A stretch of 64,000 bases of DNA from Enterobacter hormaechei subsp. xiangfangensis (GTDB lineage: Bacteria > Pseudomonadota > Gammaproteobacteria > Enterobacterales > Enterobacteriaceae): assembly GCF_001729785.1 (NCBI RefSeq), contig NZ_CP017183.1, positions 4,464,001 to 4,528,000 on the forward strand, written 5' to 3'. Under the pieces are notes generated by a model. The model did not search any database, was not told the origin of the DNA, and worked only from the letters and a program-made list of their open reading frames with translations. Positions 1 through 8,046 of the stretch are shown here, one piece after another. Position numbers and translations under genes: made by a program. Numbering within the stretch: the stretch's first letter is position 1; each line of letters starts with the position of its first letter.

Positions 1-1
1 C

Positions 2-1366
2 GGGCAGTTCGACATTATTCGCTCGTCGATTCTCTCTATTACACCGGACCAGCGTTTACAGATGCTGATTGTCGGTTTCTCCTTCGGGGCGTTCCTTGAA
101 GGGGCGGCAGGATTCGGCGCGCCGGTGGCGATCACCGCCGCTCTGCTGGTCGGGCTGGGCTTTAATCCGCTGTATGCCGCTGGCCTGTGCCTGATTGTGA
201 ACACCGCCCCGGTGGCGTTTGGCGCGATGGGCATTCCGATTCTGGTGGCGGGCCAGGTGACCGGGCTGGACAGCTTCGAGATCGGCCAGATGGTGGGCCG
301 CCAGCTGCCGTTCCTGACCATTATCGTACTGTTCTGGATCATGGCGATTATGGACGGCTGGCGCGGCGTGAAGGAGACCTGGCCTGCGGTGATGGTAGCG
401 GGCGGTTCGTTCGCCATTGCCCAGTATCTCAGCTCCAACTTCCTCGGCCCGGAACTGCCGGACATCATCTCTTCCCTGGTGTCGCTGGTCTGCCTGACGC
501 TGTTCCTGAAACGCTGGCAGCCGGTACGTATCTTCCGCTTTGCTGACATGGGCGCATCGCACGTGGATCAGACGCTGGCGCGCACCGGCTATACCGCCGG
601 ACAGATTGTGCGCGCGTGGTCACCGTTCCTGTTCCTGACCGCCACCGTGACGCTGTGGAGCATTCCGCCGTTTAAAGCCCTGTTCGCCCCGGGCGGCGCG
701 CTGTACGACATGGTGATTAATATCTCCGTGCCGTTCCTCGACAAAATGGTCGCCCGTATGCCGCCGGTGGTGCACGACGCCACGCCGTATGCGGCAGTGT
801 TTAAGTTCGACTGGTTCTCAGCCACCGGTACGGCCATCCTGTTTGCCGCTATCCTTTCCGTTGTGTGGCTGCGCATGAAGCCTGCCGCCGCGGTACAGAC
901 CTTTGCGGCGACGATTAAAGAGCTGATGCTGCCGATTTACTCCATCGGCATGGTGCTGGCGTTCGCGTTTATTTCGAATTACTCCGGCCTGTCGTCGACG
1001 CTGGCGTTAGCGCTGGCGCATACCGGCCACGCGTTTACCTTCTTCTCGCCGTTCCTCGGCTGGCTGGGGGTGTTCCTGACCGGTTCAGATACGTCATCTA
1101 ACGCCCTGTTTGCTGCCCTACAGGCCACGGCCGCGCAGCAGATTGGCGTCTCGGACGTGCTGCTGGTCGCCGCGAACACCACCGGCGGCGTGACCGGGAA
1201 GATGATCTCACCGCAGTCCATCGCCATTGCCTGTGCTGCGGTGGGGCTGGTAGGCAAAGAGTCGGATCTGTTCCGCTTTACCGTTAAACACAGCCTGATA
1301 TTTACCTGCATGGTGGGCGTGATCACCACATTGCAGGCCTATGTCTTAACCTGGATGATTCCATGA
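2..1366 (+). CDS. lldP: L-lactate permease, 5' end outside window
   Basis: Inner-membrane permease importing L-lactate (also glycolate and D-lactate in E. coli). The open frame runs in from the left edge without a start, so only about the last 454 of roughly 551 residues are present. The translation matches E. coli LldP closely: [18 protein letters not shown] near the visible start, several long hydrophobic helices, and a C-terminus ending VLTWMIP. The stop overlaps the lldR start by 4 bp (ATGA), so the two are translationally coupled in the lldPRD operon. The promoter and LldR operators must lie upstream, outside the window. Identity is very secure; only the N-terminus is unseen. Confidence 0.97.
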   Translation, partial: GQFDIIRSSILSITPDQRLQMLIVGFSFGAFLEGAAGFGAPVAITAALLVGLGFNPLYAAGLCLIVNTAPVAFGAMGIPILVAGQVTGLDSFEIGQMVGRQLPFLTIIVLFWIMAIMDGWRGVKETWPAVMVAGGSFAIAQYLSSNFLGPELPDIISSLVSLVCLTLFLKRWQPVRIFRFADMGASHVDQTLARTGYTAGQIVRAWSPFLFLTATVTLWSIPPFKALFAPGGALYDMVINISVPFLDKMVARMPPVVHDATPYAAVFKFDWFSATGTAILFAAILSVVWLRMKPAAAVQTFAATIKELMLPIYSIGMVLAFAFISNYSGLSSTLALALAHTGHAFTFFSPFLGWLGVFLTGSDTSSNALFAALQATAAQQIGVSDVLLVAANTTGGVTGKMISPQSIAIACAAVGLVGKESDLFRFTVKHSLIFTCMVGVITTLQAYVLTWMIP

Positions 1367-2136
1367 TAGTGATGCCCAGACGCCTGTCCGACGAGATTGC
1401 CACTCGCGTACGGGCGCTGATAGAAGAACAACAGCTGGAAGCGGGCATGAGATTGCCCGCCGAGCGTCAGCTTGCCGCTCAGCTTGGCGTGTCGCGCAAC
1501 TCACTGCGCGAGGCGCTGGCGACGCTGGTTAGTGAAGGGGTGCTGCTGAGCCGTCGCGGCGGCGGCACCTTCGTGCGCTGGCAGCATGACGACTGGTCCG
1601 AACAAAACATCGTGCAGCCGCTGAAGACGCTGATGGAAAACGACCCGGACTACAGCTTCGACATCCTCGAAGCGCGTCACGCCATCGAAACCAGCACCGC
1701 GTGGCACGCGGCGATGCGGGCAACCGACGCCGACAAAGAGAAGCTCAAAGCCTGTTTTGAAGCCACGCAAAGCAGCGACCCGGACATCGCCTCCCAGGCG
1801 GACGTGCGGTTCCATCTGGCGATTGCCGAGGCCTCGCACAACGTGGTGCTGCTGCAAACCATGCGCGGGTTCTTCGACCTGCTGCAATCCTCCGTGAAGC
1901 AGAGTCGCCAGCGCATGTATCTGGTCCCGCCGGTATTTGCCCAGCTGACCGAACAGCACGAGGCGGTGCTCAACGCCATTCTGGCCGGTGATGCCGAGGC
2001 CGCGCGCAAGGCGATGATGGCGCATCTCGGCTTCGTGCATACCACCATTAAACGATTCGATGAAGATCAGGCCCGACAGGCGCGTATTACCCGTCTGCCT
2101 GGCGAGAGTGATATTTCCAGGGAGAACAAAGCATGA
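1363..2136 (+). CDS. lldR: GntR-family regulator of L-lactate utilisation
   Basis: Transcription factor that controls lldPRD in response to L-lactate. The N-terminal winged helix-turn-helix is visible at about residues 8-75 ([20 protein letters not shown], then an RRGGGTFV wing), followed by an FCD-type all-helical effector domain to about residue 230. Its 257 aa agree with E. coli LldR. The start ATG lies within the 3' end of lldP, and the 3' end overlaps the lldD start by 4 bp (ATGA), the classic coupled lldP-lldR-lldD arrangement. Nothing is unusual in the protein. It is not obvious whether it also acts on the MFS gene downstream of lldD. Confidence 0.96.
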   Translation: MIVMPRRLSDEIATRVRALIEEQQLEAGMRLPAERQLAAQLGVSRNSLREALATLVSEGVLLSRRGGGTFVRWQHDDWSEQNIVQPLKTLMENDPDYSFDILEARHAIETSTAWHAAMRATDADKEKLKACFEATQSSDPDIASQADVRFHLAIAEASHNVVLLQTMRGFFDLLQSSVKQSRQRMYLVPPVFAQLTEQHEAVLNAILAGDAEAARKAMMAHLGFVHTTIKRFDEDQARQARITRLPGESDISRENKA

Positions 2137-3320
2137 TTATTTCCGCAGCCAGTGACTATCGCGCCGCGGCACAGCGCATTTTGCCGCCATTCCTGTTCCA
2201 CTACATTGACGGCGGGGCGTACGCCGAATATACCCTGCGCCGCAACGTGGAGGACCTGTCGGAAGTGGCCCTGCGCCAGCGCGTGCTGAAAAATATGTCT
2301 GACCTGAGCCTTGAGACGAAGCTGTTTAACGAGACGCTCTCCATGCCGGTAGCGCTTGCGCCCGTCGGTTTATGTGGCATGTATGCCCGTCGCGGTGAAG
2401 TGCAGGCCGCCGCCGCCGCAGATGCCAAAGGCATTCCGTTTACCCTTTCCACCGTGTCCGTCTGCCCGATTGAAGAAGTCGCCCCGACCATCAAGCGCCC
2501 GATGTGGTTCCAGCTGTACGTCCTGCGCGATCGCGGTTTTATGCGCAACGCGCTGGAGCGCGCCAAAGCGGCGGGCTGCTCAACCCTGGTCTTTACCGTC
2601 GACATGCCGACCCCCGGCGCGCGCTACCGCGACGCCCACTCCGGCATGAGCGGCCCTAACGCGGCCCTGCGCCGTTACTGGCAGGCGGTGACGCACCCGC
2701 AGTGGGCGTGGGATGTCGGGTTGAACGGCCGTCCGCACGATCTGGGCAATATTTCGGCCTACCTGGGTAAACCGACCGGGCTGGAGGACTACATTGGCTG
2801 GCTGGCGAACAATTTCGATCCGTCGATCTCCTGGAAAGACCTGGAGTGGATCCGCGAATTCTGGGACGGCCCGATGGTGATCAAAGGGATCCTCGACCCG
2901 GAAGATGCCCGCGACGCGGTGCGTTTTGGCGCCGATGGGATCGTGGTCTCTAACCATGGTGGCCGCCAGCTTGATGGGGTGCTCTCCTCCGCCCGCGCCC
3001 TGCCGGCCATTGCCGATGCGGTGAAAGGCGATATTGCGATCCTGGCCGATAGCGGCATCCGTAACGGGCTGGACGTGGTGCGCATGATTGCGCTCGGCGC
3101 CGACAGCGTGCTGCTGGGCCGTGCTTACCTGTACGCGCTGGCCACCAGCGGCCAGGCGGGCGTGGCGAATCTGCTGAACCTGATCGAGAAAGAGATGAAA
3201 GTAGCGATGACCCTGACCGGGGCGAAGTCGATTAGCGAAATCAGCAAAGACTCTCTGGTGCAGGAGCTCAGTAAGCTGCCTGCGGCGCTGGCCCCTCTTT
3301 CCCAAGGAAACGCGGCCTGA
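2133..3320 (+). CDS. lldD: FMN-dependent L-lactate dehydrogenase
   Basis: Membrane-associated flavoenzyme oxidising L-lactate to pyruvate and passing electrons to the respiratory chain. It belongs to the alpha-hydroxy-acid oxidase family (TIM barrel). The family motif [10 protein letters not shown] with the catalytic histidine lies near residues 273-282, and the N-terminal YIDGGAYAE segment is typical. Its 395 aa match E. coli LldD (396 aa). It is the last gene of lldPRD and is followed 29 bp after the stop by an intrinsic terminator, so the operon ends here. Paired with LldP it permits growth on L-lactate as carbon source. Confidence 0.97.
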   Translation: MIISAASDYRAAAQRILPPFLFHYIDGGAYAEYTLRRNVEDLSEVALRQRVLKNMSDLSLETKLFNETLSMPVALAPVGLCGMYARRGEVQAAAAADAKGIPFTLSTVSVCPIEEVAPTIKRPMWFQLYVLRDRGFMRNALERAKAAGCSTLVFTVDMPTPGARYRDAHSGMSGPNAALRRYWQAVTHPQWAWDVGLNGRPHDLGNISAYLGKPTGLEDYIGWLANNFDPSISWKDLEWIREFWDGPMVIKGILDPEDARDAVRFGADGIVVSNHGGRQLDGVLSSARALPAIADAVKGDIAILADSGIRNGLDVVRMIALGADSVLLGRAYLYALATSGQAGVANLLNLIEKEMKVAMTLTGAKSISEISKDSLVQELSKLPAALAPLSQGNAA

Positions 3321-3348
3321 TCTTCCCCGGTTAGCCTCCCCTTCTTCC

Positions 3349-3379
3349 GCGCCCGACTTTCCCCTCGGGCGCTTTTTTT
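3349..3379 (+). terminator. Intrinsic terminator of lldPRD
   Basis: GCGCCCGA and TCGGGCGC form an 8-bp stem around an 8-nt loop, followed by seven T. It lies just after lldD and separates the lactate operon from the MFS transporter gene. Confidence 0.9.
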
Positions 3380-3419
3380 GTCGAAAATAACACCTGCGTA
3401 ACATTCTTGATAAGAAAAT

Positions 3420-3465
3420 TTGACACACCCCGCCCCTCCGCAATTGTATAGACAAGCAAATACAA
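3420..3465 (+). promoter_or_regulatory. Likely sigma70 promoter and palindromic operator of the MFS gene
   Basis: A perfect -35 hexamer TTGACA (3420-3425) is followed 18 bp later by TTGTAT (3444-3449) as a plausible -10. The -10 lies within TTGTATAGACAA (3444-3455), an inverted repeat TTGT-N4-ACAA resembling operators of FadR/VanR-type GntR regulators. An ATACAA (3460-3465) lies just beyond. The overlap of operator and -10 would suit repression. The promoter is moderately supported; the regulator is unknown, and LldR is one possibility. Confidence 0.5.
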
Positions 3466-3500
3466 GAACACAAAAACAACATCACATCGGAGGGGAACGT

Positions 3501-4841
3501 ATGACGTATTCAGGTCGGGTGGATATTCAGCAGGTGATCGATGAAAGTCCTTTTTCAGGGTTTCACTGGCTTCTTATTGTGCTGGGCTTTCTGGTGCTGG
3601 CGATCGATGGGTTTGATACCGCAGCGATGGGTTACATTGCGCCTACGCTGTCGACGGAGTGGGGAATACATAAACAGGATCTGGGGCCGGTGCTGAGTGC
3701 GGCGCTGCTGGGGCTGTCGCTGGGAGCCCTGATTGCAGGTCCGGTATCGGACCGGATGGGACGCAAGCGCGTGCTGGTCTTTTCGTGTCTCTTCTTCGGC
3801 CTGGCGAGCCTGGGCACGGCCTGGGCGCAAAGTCTGAATACCCTGACGCTATGGCGATTTCTGACCGGTCTCGGGCTGGGCGCCGCGATGCCTAACGCCA
3901 TCACGCTGATCTCAGAGTTTGCCCCCCAGCGCTGCCGCGCCATGGCAATTAACACCATGTACTGCGGCTTTCCGCTGGGTGCGGCGGGCGGCGGGGCGAT
4001 CTCGTCCTGGCTTATCCCTCACCATGGCTGGCGAAGCGTGCTGCTGACCGGCGCGATTGCGCCGCTGATTTTAACGGTGCTGCTGGCGCTGCTGTTGCCG
4101 GAGTCGGTGAAGTTTCTGGTGCAGCGCGGGAAAGACATCGCCCAGGTTCGCCGCATCGCCAGCCGGTTCGCCCGCAGCACGCTGGATAGCGTCACGGGCT
4201 TTTTCCTGACAGAGGAGAAAGTCGCGTCGAAAAAAGGCAGCGTGTCGCAGCTGTTTTCCATGCCCTGGCTGCCCGGCACCCTGATGCTGTGGGTCACCTA
4301 CTTTATGGGACTGGTGATTTATTACGTCCTGCTGAGCTGGATGCCGACGCTGATGCAGGGGATGGGGTATGCGCTGGCGGAATCCGCCTGGCTCACCTCG
4401 CTGTTCACCTTCGGCGGCACCGCTGGCATTTTGCTCGCGGGCTGGATGATGGATCGCTGGGAAGCGCACAAGGTGGTCGCGTGTGGTTTCGTGCTGACGA
4501 TGGGCCTGATTCTTTTACTCGGCATTGAGCATAACCATATCGCCCTGTTTGGCGGGTTAATTTTCCTGATGGGGATCGCGATGAACGGCGCGCAGTCGGG
4601 CATGCAGACCCTGGCCGCCACCTTTTACCCTACCGAGTGCCGCGCGACGGGTATCGCCTGGATGCAGGGGATCGGCCGCTTCGGCGGCGTGGCGGGCACC
4701 ATGACCAGCGCCCAGCTTCTTTCCATGCAGTGGCAGGCAGACAGTATTTTAATGATCCTCAGCGTGCCTGCTCTCGTGGCCGCGGCGGCAACCGTCTACA
4801 AAATGCTGTATAGCCGCGCGCAGGAGCCGGGCGTCGCCTAG
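3501..4841 (+). CDS. MFS transporter, aromatic acid:H+ symporter (AAHS) type
   Basis: Predicted 12-helix inner-membrane proton symporter of 446 aa. Helix 1 carries LAIDGFDTAAMGYIAP, the acidic helix-1 signature of PcaK/BenK-like AAHS carriers, and the helix 2-3 loop has the MFS motif DRMGRKRV. A central cytoplasmic loop (about residues 215-260) divides the two halves. I chose the ATG at 3501 because a strong Shine-Dalgarno GGAGGGG sits 5 bp upstream and the preceding 27 codons are not family-like. Substrate is inferred only to class: an aromatic or other small carboxylate. It sits alone between a terminator and trmL. I recall no gene at this place in E. coli K-12, where lldD is followed by trmL, so it looks like an insertion in this lineage. 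Confidence 0.8.
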   Translation: MTYSGRVDIQQVIDESPFSGFHWLLIVLGFLVLAIDGFDTAAMGYIAPTLSTEWGIHKQDLGPVLSAALLGLSLGALIAGPVSDRMGRKRVLVFSCLFFGLASLGTAWAQSLNTLTLWRFLTGLGLGAAMPNAITLISEFAPQRCRAMAINTMYCGFPLGAAGGGAISSWLIPHHGWRSVLLTGAIAPLILTVLLALLLPESVKFLVQRGKDIAQVRRIASRFARSTLDSVTGFFLTEEKVASKKGSVSQLFSMPWLPGTLMLWVTYFMGLVIYYVLLSWMPTLMQGMGYALAESAWLTSLFTFGGTAGILLAGWMMDRWEAHKVVACGFVLTMGLILLLGIEHNHIALFGGLIFLMGIAMNGAQSGMQTLAATFYPTECRATGIAWMQGIGRFGGVAGTMTSAQLLSMQWQADSILMILSVPALVAAAATVYKMLYSRAQEPGVA

Positions 4842-4862
4842 TCCCTCTCTTTTCTGCTATTC

Positions 4863-4884
4863 TGCCCCCGCAATTAAGGGGGCA
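4863..4884 (+). promoter_or_regulatory. Hairpin covering the trmL ribosome-binding site
   Basis: TGCCCCC (4863-4869) pairs perfectly with GGGGGCA (4878-4884) across an 8-nt loop. The right arm contains the trmL Shine-Dalgarno AAGGGGG, ending two bases before the ATG. Folding would hide the ribosome-binding site. No T-run follows, so it is not a normal terminator. Any effect on translation is inference. Confidence 0.6.
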
Positions 4885-4886
4885 GC

Positions 4887-5360
4887 ATGCTTAACATCGT
4901 CTTATTCGAACCAGAAATTCCGCCGAACACCGGCAATATTATCCGCCTGTGCGCCAACACCGGTTTTCGTCTGCACATCATTGAGCCGATGGGCTTTACG
5001 TGGGACGACAAACGTCTGCGCCGCGCGGGGCTGGACTACCATGAGTTTACCGCCGTCGTTCGTCATCACGATTACGCCGCGTTTCTGGGATCCGAAAAAA
5101 CACAGCGCATGTTCGCCCTGACCACCAAAGGCACGCCAGCGCACAGCGCCGTAAGCTATCAGGACGGGGATTATCTGATGTTTGGTCCGGAAACCCGCGG
5201 CCTGCCGGCCACCATTCTGGATGCCCTGCCAGCCGAGCAGAAAATTCGTATTCCGATGATGCCGGACAGCCGCAGCATGAACCTGTCGAATGCGGTGTCG
5301 GTGGTGGTGTATGAGGCGTGGCGCCAGCTGGGTTATCCCGGCGCGATACTGCGTAGCTAA
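4887..5360 (+). CDS. trmL: tRNA (cytidine/uridine-34 2'-O)-methyltransferase
   Basis: SPOUT-class methyltransferase that adds a 2'-O-methyl group to the wobble base of the two tRNA-Leu isoacceptors using SAM. Its 157 aa match E. coli TrmL throughout: the N-terminal [14 protein letters not shown] motif, [11 protein letters not shown] near residues 95-105, and the C-terminal trefoil-knot segment [20 protein letters not shown]. The Shine-Dalgarno lies in a strong hairpin. In E. coli trmL is followed by cysE; here it converges on ilvC across a 38-bp gap, a different neighbour. Confidence 0.97.
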   Translation: MLNIVLFEPEIPPNTGNIIRLCANTGFRLHIIEPMGFTWDDKRLRRAGLDYHEFTAVVRHHDYAAFLGSEKTQRMFALTTKGTPAHSAVSYQDGDYLMFGPETRGLPATILDALPAEQKIRIPMMPDSRSMNLSNAVSVVVYEAWRQLGYPGAILRS

Positions 5361-5367
5361 AACAGTT

Positions 5368-5387
5368 CGGGTGGCTTGCGCCACCCG
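5368..5387. terminator. Hairpin between convergent trmL and ilvC
   Basis: CGGGTGGC and GCCACCCG form a perfect 8-bp stem with a TTGC loop between two convergent stops. The T-runs are poor in both directions, so it may act as a weak bidirectional terminator or as a 3'-end stabilising structure. Confidence 0.6.
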
Positions 5388-5398
5388 ATTCATCGTGT

Positions 5399-6874
5399 TT
5401 AGCCTGCTACCGCGATACGTTTCATATCGGTCATGTAGCCACGCAGTTTCTGGCCCACTTTCTCGATTTCGTGGCTGCGGATCGCTTCGTTAACGTCACG
5501 CAGCTGCGCGTTATCAACCGCACCTTCCGCAATCGCCTGGCCCAGATCGCCCGCTTGCAGGGTGGTCATGAACTCTTTCAGCAGCGGTACGCAGGCGTAA
5601 GAGAACAGGTAGTTACCGTACTCGGCGGTATCGGAGATCACCACGTTCATCTCATACAGACGCTTACGGGCGATGGTGTTTGCGATCAGCGGCAGCTCGT
5701 GCAGCGATTCGTAGTACGCAGACTCTTCAATGATGCCGGAATCCACCATAGTTTCGAACGCCAGCTCAACGCCTGCTTTCACCATCGCAATCATCAGGAC
5801 GCCTTTATCGAAGTACTCCTGCTCGGTGATCTTGCCGTCGTACTGTGGTGCGGTTTCGAACGCGGTTTTACCGGTCTCTTCACGCCAGGTCAGCAGTTTC
5901 TTATCGTCGTTCGCCCAGTCTGCCATCATGCCGGAGGAGAACTCGCCGGAGATGATGTCGTCCATATGTTTCTGGAACAGCGGCGCCATGATGGTTTTCA
6001 GCTGTTCAGAGAGTGCGAACGCGCGCAGTTTTGCCGGGTTGGACAGACGGTCCATCATCAGCGTAATGCCGCCCTGCTTCAGCGCTTCGGTGATGGTTTC
6101 CCAGCCGAACTGAATCAGTTTTTCCGCGTATGCCGGATCGGTGCCTTCCTCCACCAGCTTGTCGAAGCACAGCAGAGAGCCAGCCTGGAGCATGCCGCAC
6201 AGGATAGTCTGCTCGCCCATCAGGTCAGATTTCACTTCCGCAACGAAGGAAGATTCCAGTACGCCCGCACGATGGCCGCCGGTGGCCGCTGCCCAGGCTT
6301 TGGCAATCGCCATGCCTTCGCCTTTCGGATCGTTTTCCGGGTGAACGGCGATCAGCGTCGGTACGCCGAAGCCACGTTTGTACTCTTCACGCACTTCGGT
6401 GCCCGGGCACTTCGGCGCCACCATCACCACGGTGATGTCTTTACGGATCTGCTCGCCCACTTCAACGATGTTGAAGCCGTGGGAGTAACCCAGCGCGGCG
6501 CCGTCTTTCATCAGCGGCTGTACGGAACGCACAACGTCAGAGTGCTGCTTGTCCGGCGTCAGGTTCACCACCAGATCCGCCTGCGGGATCAGCTCTTCGT
6601 AGGTACCCACTTTGAAGCCGTTTTCGGTCGCTTTACGCCAGGAAGCACGCTTTTCGGCAATCGCTTCTTTACGCAGGGCGTAAGAGATATCCAGCCCGGA
6701 GTCACGCATGTTCAGGCCCTGGTTCAGACCCTGTGCGCCACAGCCGACAATGACCACTTTTTTACCCTGAAGGTAGCTCGCGCCATCAGCAAATTCATCG
6801 CGCGCCATGAAGCGGCATTTGCCCAGCTGCGCCAGCTGCTGGCGCAAGTTCAGTGTATTAAAGTAGTTAGCCAT
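5399..6874 (-). CDS. ilvC: Ketol-acid reductoisomerase
   Basis: NADPH- and Mg-dependent isomeroreductase, second common step of valine and isoleucine synthesis, converting acetolactate or acetohydroxybutyrate to the dihydroxy acids. Its 491 aa correspond to the long class II enzyme of enterobacteria. The N-terminal Rossmann segment [20 protein letters not shown] is visible near residues 36-55, followed by a duplicated knotted helical domain. The start has a GAGGT ribosome-binding site. It is transcribed away from ilvY, its known activator in E. coli, with an ERIC element and a palindromic operator in the gap, so expression should be induced by the substrates acetolactate and acetohydroxybutyrate. 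Confidence 0.98.
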   Translation of the reverse strand: MANYFNTLNLRQQLAQLGKCRFMARDEFADGASYLQGKKVVIVGCGAQGLNQGLNMRDSGLDISYALRKEAIAEKRASWRKATENGFKVGTYEELIPQADLVVNLTPDKQHSDVVRSVQPLMKDGAALGYSHGFNIVEVGEQIRKDITVVMVAPKCPGTEVREEYKRGFGVPTLIAVHPENDPKGEGMAIAKAWAAATGGHRAGVLESSFVAEVKSDLMGEQTILCGMLQAGSLLCFDKLVEEGTDPAYAEKLIQFGWETITEALKQGGITLMMDRLSNPAKLRAFALSEQLKTIMAPLFQKHMDDIISGEFSSGMMADWANDDKKLLTWREETGKTAFETAPQYDGKITEQEYFDKGVLMIAMVKAGVELAFETMVDSGIIEESAYYESLHELPLIANTIARKRLYEMNVVISDTAEYGNYLFSYACVPLLKEFMTTLQAGDLGQAIAEGAVDNAQLRDVNEAIRSHEIEKVGQKLRGYMTDMKRIAVAG

Positions 6875-6903
6875 GGGTGATACCTCGTGATGTTGTGTTG
6901 TTT

Positions 6904-7030
6904 ATTACTCTATGGATTTCACGTTTTAGGAAGGCGTCAAGTCTGCGAACCCCCAGGAGCTTACTCTAGTAAGTGACTGGGGTGAGTTGACGCAGACAAC
7001 GCACCTACAACGTGAAAGACGACGAGTAAT
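6904..7030. repeat. ERIC element (127 bp)
   Basis: The core CCCCAGGAGCTTACT, AGTAAGTGACTGGGGTGAG and CAACGCACCTACAACGTGAA match the enterobacterial repetitive intergenic consensus. The ends are the inverted repeat ATTACTC (6904-6910) / GAGTAAT (7024-7030), giving exactly the 127-bp length usual for ERIC. It occupies nearly half of the ilvC-ilvY gap and lies on the ilvC side of the operator, so the ilvC transcript probably carries it in the 5' leader. Confidence 0.95.
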
Positions 7031-7115
7031 TTATTGTTCGGTTCGCCTTTCAGCGACAATGTACCCACATTACAACAGGAAATTTATTGCGGAAATTGAT
7101 ATATTCACAACGTCA

Positions 7116-7134
7116 CATTGCAATTTATGCAATG
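7116..7134. promoter_or_regulatory. Candidate IlvY operator
   Basis: CATTGCAATTTATGCAATG is a perfect 19-bp palindrome with 7-bp arms, located 21 bp before the ilvY start. Its spacing and symmetry suit a LysR-type regulator. In E. coli IlvY binds tandem operators in this divergent region; a weaker half-related sequence, ATTGCGGAAATTGAT, lies at about 7086-7100 and may be the second site. The ilvC promoter is probably between this operator and the ERIC element, but I see no strong sigma70 hexamers, as expected for an activated promoter. Confidence 0.7.
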
Positions 7135-7155
7135 TAAAAAGAGGGAGTGGAATCG

Positions 7156-8046
7156 GTGGATTTACGCGATCTGAAAATGTTCCTGCACCTGGCGGAAAGC
7201 CGTCACTTTGGCCGCAGCGCCCGGGCGATGCACGTCAGCCCCTCCACGCTGTCGCGCCAGATCCAGCGCCTTGAGGAAGACCTCGGCCAGCCGCTGTTCG
7301 TGCGCGATAACCGCACCGTCACCCTCACGGAAGCCGGCGAAGAGCTGCGCATCTTTGCCCAGCAAACCTTGTTGCAGTATCAGCAGCTGCGGCACACCAT
7401 CGACCAGCAGGGGCCGTCGCTTTCCGGCGAGCTGCATATTTTCTGTTCCGTGACCGCTGCCTACAGCCATCTTCCCCCCATTCTTGACCGCTTCCGCGCG
7501 GAACATCCGTCGGTTGAAATTAAGCTCACCACCGGCGATGCCGCCGACGCGATGGAAAAAGTGGTAACGGGCGAAGCGGATCTGGCGATTGCCGGAAAAC
7601 CTGAAACGCTGCCGGGGGCGGTGGCGTTCTCGATGCTGGAGAATCTGGCGGTAGTGCTGATTGCCCCGGCGCTGCCCTGCCCGGTGCGCAACCAGGTTTC
7701 GGTGGAGAAACCGGACTGGTCCACGGTGCCGTTTATCATGGCCGATCAGGGGCCGGTGCGCCGCCGCATTGAGCTGTGGTTCCGCCGCCAGAAGATCAGT
7801 AACCCGTCGATTTACGCCACGGTCGGCGGCCATGAGGCGATGGTGTCGATGGTGGCGCTTGGCTGCGGCGTGGCGCTGCTGCCGGAAGTGGTGCTGGAAA
7901 ACAGCCCGGAACCGGTGCGCAACCGCGTGATGATTCTGGAGCGCAGCGACGAGAAGACGCCGTTTGAGCTGGGCGTGTGCGCACAAAAAAAGCGGCTGCA
8001 TGAGCCGCTTATTGATGCGTTCTGGACGATATTGCCGAACCACTAG
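7156..8046 (+). CDS. ilvY: LysR-type activator of ilvC
   Basis: Regulator that activates ilvC when acetolactate or acetohydroxybutyrate accumulates and represses itself. The N-terminal helix-turn-helix (FGRSARAMHVSPSTLSRQIQ, about residues 18-37) and the C-terminal LysR substrate-binding domain are clear, and the protein is almost identical to E. coli IlvY. I chose the GTG at 7156: GAGGGA lies 9 bp upstream and the product begins MDLRDLK as in E. coli. A GTG three codons earlier has no room for a ribosome-binding site. The 3' end overlaps convergent ilvA by 4 bp. Confidence 0.96.
   Translation: MDLRDLKMFLHLAESRHFGRSARAMHVSPSTLSRQIQRLEEDLGQPLFVRDNRTVTLTEAGEELRIFAQQTLLQYQQLRHTIDQQGPSLSGELHIFCSVTAAYSHLPPILDRFRAEHPSVEIKLTTGDAADAMEKVVTGEADLAIAGKPETLPGAVAFSMLENLAVVLIAPALPCPVRNQVSVEKPDWSTVPFIMADQGPVRRRIELWFRRQKISNPSIYATVGGHEAMVSMVALGCGVALLPEVVLENSPEPVRNRVMILERSDEKTPFELGVCAQKKRLHEPLIDAFWTILPNH

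Noticed and set aside
5471..6880. 469-codon open frame antisense to ilvC
   Set aside because: It mirrors a highly biased coding gene; its His/Arg/Gln-rich translation has no domain and ilvC is certain on the other strand.
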